Assembly (NCBI RefSeq): GCF_024171605.1
Contig: NZ_JALKAA010000001.1
Coordinates: 930,001 to 994,000, forward strand
Direction of reading: 5' to 3'
Source of the DNA: Pontibacter sp. HSC-36F09
Lineage (GTDB): Bacteria > Bacteroidota > Bacteroidia > Cytophagales > Hymenobacteraceae
Length of the DNA: 64,000 bases
In this document: positions 59,958-64,000 of the stretch, in pieces
Layout: each line of letters opens with the position of its first letter
Numbering within the stretch: position 1 is the stretch's first letter
Notes under the pieces: model-generated
Databases searched by the model: none
What the model was told of the DNA's origin: nothing
Seen by the model: only the letters and a program-made list of their open reading frames with translations
Made by a program: the position numbers and the translations under genes

Positions 59958-60773
59958 ATGTCTAAATTGCGAATCCTGTACGCCGCCACCGAAATCCTTC
60001 CTTTCCTCCAAACCACTAAAGTAGCAGAATTTCTGAACACGCTGCCGCAGAGTATGCAGGAAAGAGGTATGGAGATCCGCATCTTCGTGCCAAAGTTCGG
60101 TATAATAAACGAGCGTAAAAACCGTTTGCATGAGGTAGTTCGCCTGTCGGGCATCAATATCGCCGTAGGTGATGACGAGAAACCGCTTGTTATAAAGGTA
60201 GCTTCTATTCCGAATGCCAAGCTGCAGGTATATTTTATCGATAACGAAGACTATTTCCAGCGTAAGTCCGTTTTTGTGGATAAGAACAACAACTTCCACC
60301 AGGACAACGACGAGCGTGCCATCTTCTTCTGCAAGGGCGTGCTCGAAACAGTGAAAAAACTGGGCTGGCAGCCGGACATCGTACATTGCAACGACTGGAT
60401 GACCGGTCTGATTCCGCTGTACCTGAAAACTACTTACAAAAAAGACCCGATCTTTAAGGATTCGAAGTCTATCTTTACGGTTTACAACCACGAGTACAAG
60501 CACAAGTTTGAAGGCGACCTGCTCGAGAAAGTAAAAATGCTTGATATCGACAACAGCATGCTGGCCTCATTGCAGGAAGCAGACCTGGACAGCTTTATCA
60601 AGGTGGGCATGGAATACGCTGACTCTGTGATCAAGACAAACGAGAACTTCAGCGAGAACATCAATGCCCTGTTCAGCGAATTTGTTGAGACAAATAAAAA
60701 CATCAATACCATCAGTGCCGACGACAACCTGTGTGATTCATACTTCAACCTATATAATGAACTCAGCCGCTAG
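59958..60773 (+). CDS. Half-length glycogen/starch synthase-like protein (GT5 N-terminal domain only)
   Basis: 271 residues matching only the N-terminal half of glycogen synthase: RILYAATEILPFLQTTKVAE, IVHCNDWMTGLIPLYLKT and TVYNHEYKHKFEG line up with the GT5 catalytic domain. The usual KTGGL ADP-glucose motif is replaced by QTTKVAEFL, and the whole C-terminal GT1 domain is missing without a frameshift (the next gene starts 17 bp inside its end). The same short form is found in other Bacteroidota next to panC, so it is a conserved protein, probably not a glycogen synthase. Confidence 0.82.
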   Translation: MSKLRILYAATEILPFLQTTKVAEFLNTLPQSMQERGMEIRIFVPKFGIINERKNRLHEVVRLSGINIAVGDDEKPLVIKVASIPNAKLQVYFIDNEDYFQRKSVFVDKNNNFHQDNDERAIFFCKGVLETVKKLGWQPDIVHCNDWMTGLIPLYLKTTYKKDPIFKDSKSIFTVYNHEYKHKFEGDLLEKVKMLDIDNSMLASLQEADLDSFIKVGMEYADSVIKTNENFSENINALFSEFVETNKNINTISADDNLCDSYFNLYNELSR

Positions 60774-62136
60774 AAGATTATTCCTTTTCTTCTTTTCATT
60801 TGCCGCCCTCACAGCCTGCGAAGACCCAAAAGACATCGGACTCGAACTTCAGGACGAAAACCTGATAGGCACGGAGTTCACAGACACCCTTACCATCCGG
60901 ACAGGAACCGTTTTCCAGGGGGACTCGATTCCTGCGTTCCGCTCACAGCCGCCTCTGCTGGGGCAGTATGTTGATCCGGTGCTGGGTAAGGTGCGTGCCA
61001 GCACGATCACGGAGGTAGCCCTTAACGGCAGCAGCCTCAACTTTGGCGCGGGCGCCAAAGCAGATTCGCTGGTGCTCACACTGGACTATTCGTTTAAGTA
61101 TGCGGACACCCTGAAAGCGATGCAGGTAAACGTGCACCGCCTGACCGGTTCTTTTGATGAAAGAACATCCTACTTTACGACCACTCCTTTTCCTTATGAT
61201 GCCACCCCGATTGGTTCGAAGGCTTTTCTGCCTCGTATAGACACTGAAAAGAAGGAGAATGTAACCACCAAAACCACAAGACTGCTTAAGATAAAGCTGA
61301 GCCCTGAGCTGGCAAACGAGTTCATGGCCCAGTCCGGCCAGGCAGGTTTAGCTGACCAAGCTGGCTTCCGGAACTTTTTCAAAGGTATAGCGCTGACGGT
61401 GCCAGAGGATGCGAATGCAAGTATAGTAGGCCTGACTCTGAGCAGCACCAACTCCAGCCTGGCATTGCACTATACAACGGCGGAAGGCACGGCCAAGCAG
61501 CATAACTTTTTAATGGGCACCGGCAATTACTTCACGCAGTTATCATCTGATCGCACGGGCACTGCTGTTGCGGCGCTGCAGGCTGACGGCAGCTTTATAC
61601 CTGCCACTGAGACGGGCGGAGATTCTTATGTGCAGGCAGGCACGCAGTTACTCAGCAAGATCACTTTCCCTTACCTGGACAAACTCAAGGACCTTCCGGG
61701 TAACCTGATCATCAACCGGGCAGAACTGATTATACCTGTCAAAGCAGCTTCTTCGACCAACAACCTGCCGAGACCACCGCAATTGGCTTTGTATGAAACT
61801 AATAGCGCGAACGAGTTCTTAAAAGACATTTCCGGCACCGTGCGTACCGTACAGGTAGATGGTGTTAATCCATTGTTTACCAACTATCCGGCCCTTGTAG
61901 CCAGCAGCCGCAAAAATGGCGTAGACTACTATACCATGAATGTAACCAGCTACCTGCAGGGCGTGATGATGGGCATCAAGTCAAATGACGGCCTGATGCT
62001 GGGTGCTGTAAGCGCCGTATCGCAATCGAACGGGGCAGCTACTATAAGCCCTGAGGTGCGTCCATACCGCGCCATCGTTACTAATAATGAGGCAAATCCG
62101 GTGAGGCTGTTGATATATTATTCAAAGCTACAGTAG
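60757..62136 (+). CDS. DUF4270 lipoprotein
   Basis: 459 residues from ATG 60757 (lipobox LTAC; start overlaps the previous gene by 17 bp). The opening CEDPKDIGLELQDENLIGTE and the YFTTTPFPYDATPIGSK and NRAELIIPV segments mark the DUF4270 family of Bacteroidota outer-membrane-associated proteins; beta-rich. The family is often found with glycan-related genes; function unknown. Translationally coupled to the GT5-like gene. Confidence 0.88.
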   Translation: MNSAARRLFLFFFSFAALTACEDPKDIGLELQDENLIGTEFTDTLTIRTGTVFQGDSIPAFRSQPPLLGQYVDPVLGKVRASTITEVALNGSSLNFGAGAKADSLVLTLDYSFKYADTLKAMQVNVHRLTGSFDERTSYFTTTPFPYDATPIGSKAFLPRIDTEKKENVTTKTTRLLKIKLSPELANEFMAQSGQAGLADQAGFRNFFKGIALTVPEDANASIVGLTLSSTNSSLALHYTTAEGTAKQHNFLMGTGNYFTQLSSDRTGTAVAALQADGSFIPATETGGDSYVQAGTQLLSKITFPYLDKLKDLPGNLIINRAELIIPVKAASSTNNLPRPPQLALYETNSANEFLKDISGTVRTVQVDGVNPLFTNYPALVASSRKNGVDYYTMNVTSYLQGVMMGIKSNDGLMLGAVSAVSQSNGAATISPEVRPYRAIVTNNEANPVRLLIYYSKLQ

Positions 62137-62178
62137 GAAGTCCTAAATTTTAGTTAGAAATTTTATACATATTATAGA

Positions 62179-62215
62179 AAAGGGTACCTTTGCAGGTACC
62201 CTTTATTTTTTTAAT
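62179..62215 (+). terminator. Terminator between DUF4270 and glmS
   Basis: AAAGGGTACCT (62179-62189), loop TTGC, AGGTACCCTTT (62194-62204), then a T run. Confidence 0.9.
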
Positions 62216-62230
62216 GAAATTTTATACTAT

Positions 62231-64000
62231 ATGTGCGGAATTGTAGCATACGTAGGGCACAGAGAAGCTTGCCCTATAGTCCTAAAAGGCTTGAAACGAC
62301 TTGAGTACAGAGGCTATGACAGCGCAGGAATAGCCCTGATGAACGGAGGTTTAAACATCTTCAAAAGAAAAGGCAAGGTAAGCGACCTTGAAGAGTTTAT
62401 TGCAGACAAAGATGTGCACGGCCACATCGGCATGGGCCACACCCGCTGGGCTACCCACGGCGAGCCGAACGATGTAAATGCACACCCGCACTACTCTAGC
62501 TCCAAGAACATTGCCATCATCCACAACGGCATTATCGAGAACTACGCTTCCCTGAAGCAGCTCCTGATCGAAAAAGGCCATACTTTCCAGTCTGAAACAG
62601 ACTCGGAGGTTTTCATTAACCTGATCGAAGACATTAAGCAGAACAGCAACTGTACGCTGGCCGAAGCCGTGCGCCTGGCCCTGCACGAAGTAGTAGGTGC
62701 TTATGCCATTGTAGTGCTTTCGAAAGATGATCAGAACCAACTCATCGCGGCTCGTAAAGGCAGTCCGCTGGTGGTAGGTATAGGCGAAGGTGAGTACTTC
62801 CTCGCTTCTGATGCTACCCCGATCATTGAGTATACCAACGATGTAGTGTATATAAATGACTACGAACTAGTGGTGATCAAAAACGGTGAGTTGGAGATCC
62901 GTACCAAAGAGGACGTGGTGCAAACACCTTACGTACAGCGCCTTGAAATGGCCCTGGAGTCGATTGAGAAGGGTGGCTACCCGCACTTCATGCTGAAGGA
63001 AATTTTTGAGCAGCCACGCTCTATCCTCGACAGCATGCGCGGACGAATGATCGCTGAGAGCGACCATATGATGATGGGCGGCATCCGTGAGTTCGAAAAC
63101 AAATTCGTGAACGCAGAGCGCATTATCATCGTGGCCTGCGGTACGTCCTGGCACGCCGGTTTGGTGGCTGAGTACCTGATTGAAGACCTCGCCCGCATAC
63201 CTGTGGAAGTGGAGTATGCTTCTGAGTTCCGCTACCGCAACCCGATCCTGAGCGAGCGCGACATTGTGGTGGCCATCTCGCAATCTGGTGAGACGGCTGA
63301 TACGCTGGCTGCGCTGGAACTGGCGAAGTCGAAGGGTGCTACCATCTTCGGTATCTGCAACGTAGTAGGCTCTTCTATTGCCCGTGCTACAGACGCGGGT
63401 GCCTATACCCACGCGGGTCCTGAGATTGGTGTAGCCTCTACCAAAGCCTTCACGGCACAGGTAACGGTACTTTCGCTGATTGCCATGATATTGGGCAGCA
63501 AGCGCGGCACTCTGGAAACAACCAAGCTGCGCCAGTTGATGGTGGAGTTGGAAAGCATTCCGGCCAAAGTAGAGAAGGCACTGGAGCTAAACGACCAGAT
63601 CGTGCGAATTTCTGAGCAGTATAAAGACGCTACTAACTTCCTATACCTGGGACGTGGTTACAACTTCCCGGTTGCACTGGAAGGTGCCCTGAAGCTGAAA
63701 GAGATTTCTTATATACACGCCGAGGGTTACCCAGCTGCTGAGATGAAGCACGGCCCGATCGCGTTGATTGACCAGCACATGCCGGTGGTAGTGATTGCTA
63801 CGAAAGACAGCTCTTACGAGAAAATCGTGTCGAACATACAAGAGGTGAAGGCTCGCAAAGGAAAGATCATTGCTGTTGTAACAGAAGGTGACACGACTAT
63901 ACCTGCTATGGCAGACCATGTGATCGAGATTCCTGAGACAAGCGAGCACCTGGTGCCGTTGTTGTCTGTTATTCCGCTGCAGTTGCTGTCGTATCACATC
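62231..64000 (+). CDS. glmS: Glutamine-fructose-6-phosphate aminotransferase (3' partial)
   Basis: Makes glucosamine-6-phosphate for peptidoglycan and lipid A. The N-terminal nucleophile is Cys2 (MCGIVAYVGH), the glutaminase domain has RLEYRGYDSAGIAL and GHTRWATHGEPN; two SIS domains follow with CGTSWHAGLV and SQSGETADTLAAL, then STKAFTAQV and EGAYPAAEMKHG-type sequence near 63720-63760. 590 codons are present and the frame runs off the window; about 20 residues are missing. Confidence 0.97.
   Translation, partial: MCGIVAYVGHREACPIVLKGLKRLEYRGYDSAGIALMNGGLNIFKRKGKVSDLEEFIADKDVHGHIGMGHTRWATHGEPNDVNAHPHYSSSKNIAIIHNGIIENYASLKQLLIEKGHTFQSETDSEVFINLIEDIKQNSNCTLAEAVRLALHEVVGAYAIVVLSKDDQNQLIAARKGSPLVVGIGEGEYFLASDATPIIEYTNDVVYINDYELVVIKNGELEIRTKEDVVQTPYVQRLEMALESIEKGGYPHFMLKEIFEQPRSILDSMRGRMIAESDHMMMGGIREFENKFVNAERIIIVACGTSWHAGLVAEYLIEDLARIPVEVEYASEFRYRNPILSERDIVVAISQSGETADTLAALELAKSKGATIFGICNVVGSSIARATDAGAYTHAGPEIGVASTKAFTAQVTVLSLIAMILGSKRGTLETTKLRQLMVELESIPAKVEKALELNDQIVRISEQYKDATNFLYLGRGYNFPVALEGALKLKEISYIHAEGYPAAEMKHGPIALIDQHMPVVVIATKDSSYEKIVSNIQEVKARKGKIIAVVTEGDTTIPAMADHVIEIPETSEHLVPLLSVIPLQLLSYHI

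Noticed and set aside
59958..60773. Frameshift or truncation of a full glycogen synthase
   Set aside because: The frame ends cleanly, the next gene starts within it, and no C-terminal GT1 domain sequence follows in any frame.
1..64000. CRISPR array made from the repeated words and tandems
   Set aside because: The repeated unit is only 8-10 bp, irregularly spaced and in both orientations; no 25-40 bp direct repeats with uniform spacers and no cas genes are visible.

Overview
The window looks like chromosomal DNA of a Bacteroidota member, most likely order Cytophagales, family Hymenobacteraceae (Pontibacter-like). The evidence is: SusC/SusD outer-membrane pairs, DUF4270, DUF4293, DUF4476 and YbbR-like proteins, a NusB with a long N-terminal half, a Bacteroidota-type OmpA/TPR/PD40 lipoprotein, a half-length GT5 'starch synthase', weak or absent Shine-Dalgarno sequences, and repeated promoters of the Bacteroidota form TTTG-N19-21-TAnnTTTG (clear at tRNA-Phe, the glycogen-synthase-like gene, leucine dehydrogenase and hemA). 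The genus is an inference.

Layout. 1-2777: end of an EamA-type permease, an NhaC-type antiporter with an extra periplasmic domain, and a small membrane protein. 2807-6507: GNAT-like protein, sensor kinase and divergent hemA. 6711-9257: small lipoprotein, ArsR regulator, Glu/Leu/Phe/Val dehydrogenase. 9649-12425: large AsmA-like protein and tRNA-Val. 13150-18207: a leftward housekeeping block (nusB, ytxH-like, isocitrate dehydrogenase, DUF1573, yajC, ybbR-like, coaE). 18413-25842: leucine dehydrogenase and two ABC half-exporters that look like the two halves of one MdlA/MdlB-type heterodimer, separated by an XRE-like protein, a lipoprotein, a TetR regulator and a GyrI-like protein. 26534-31142: trans-sulfuration-type PLP enzyme with truA, a very charged exported protein, thiolase, DUF4293. 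31345-38487: a SusC/SusD/PepSY operon with a divergent PchR-like AraC regulator and a near-promoter palindrome, probably for iron-chelate uptake. 38834-46395: cell-envelope proteins (DUF4476, two tandem pairs of small beta-barrels on either side of purM, an OmpA/PD40 lipoprotein). 46567-48863: membrane Fe-S electron-transfer pair. 49031-53801: tRNA-Phe, a 36-residue membrane peptide with a TlpA-type thioredoxin, a membrane J-domain/TPR protein, a holin-like pair, a PcrB/GGGP synthase and an AraC regulator. 53960-64000: acyl-CoA dehydrogenase, zinc peptidase, rfaE2, LPG-synthase-like membrane protein, panD, an AT-rich insertion carrying a Cys-rich lipoprotein, panC, half-length GT5 protein, DUF4270 lipoprotein and truncated glmS.

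The strongest unexplained signal is not a gene. The octamer AGGTATAG (or its complement CTATACCT), often extended to CAGGTATAGC, occurs about 80 times by hand count, where about two would be expected by chance. It lies in genes and between them, on both strands, in overlapping tandems, in an exact inverted pair, inside or touching stop codons, and in terminator loops. It is missing from conserved housekeeping stretches and from the AT-rich insertion between panC and panD. This resembles genome-wide words such as DNA-uptake sequences or cyanobacterial HIP1, but I know of no description of this one. No CRISPR array, complete IS element, prophage or rRNA is visible.
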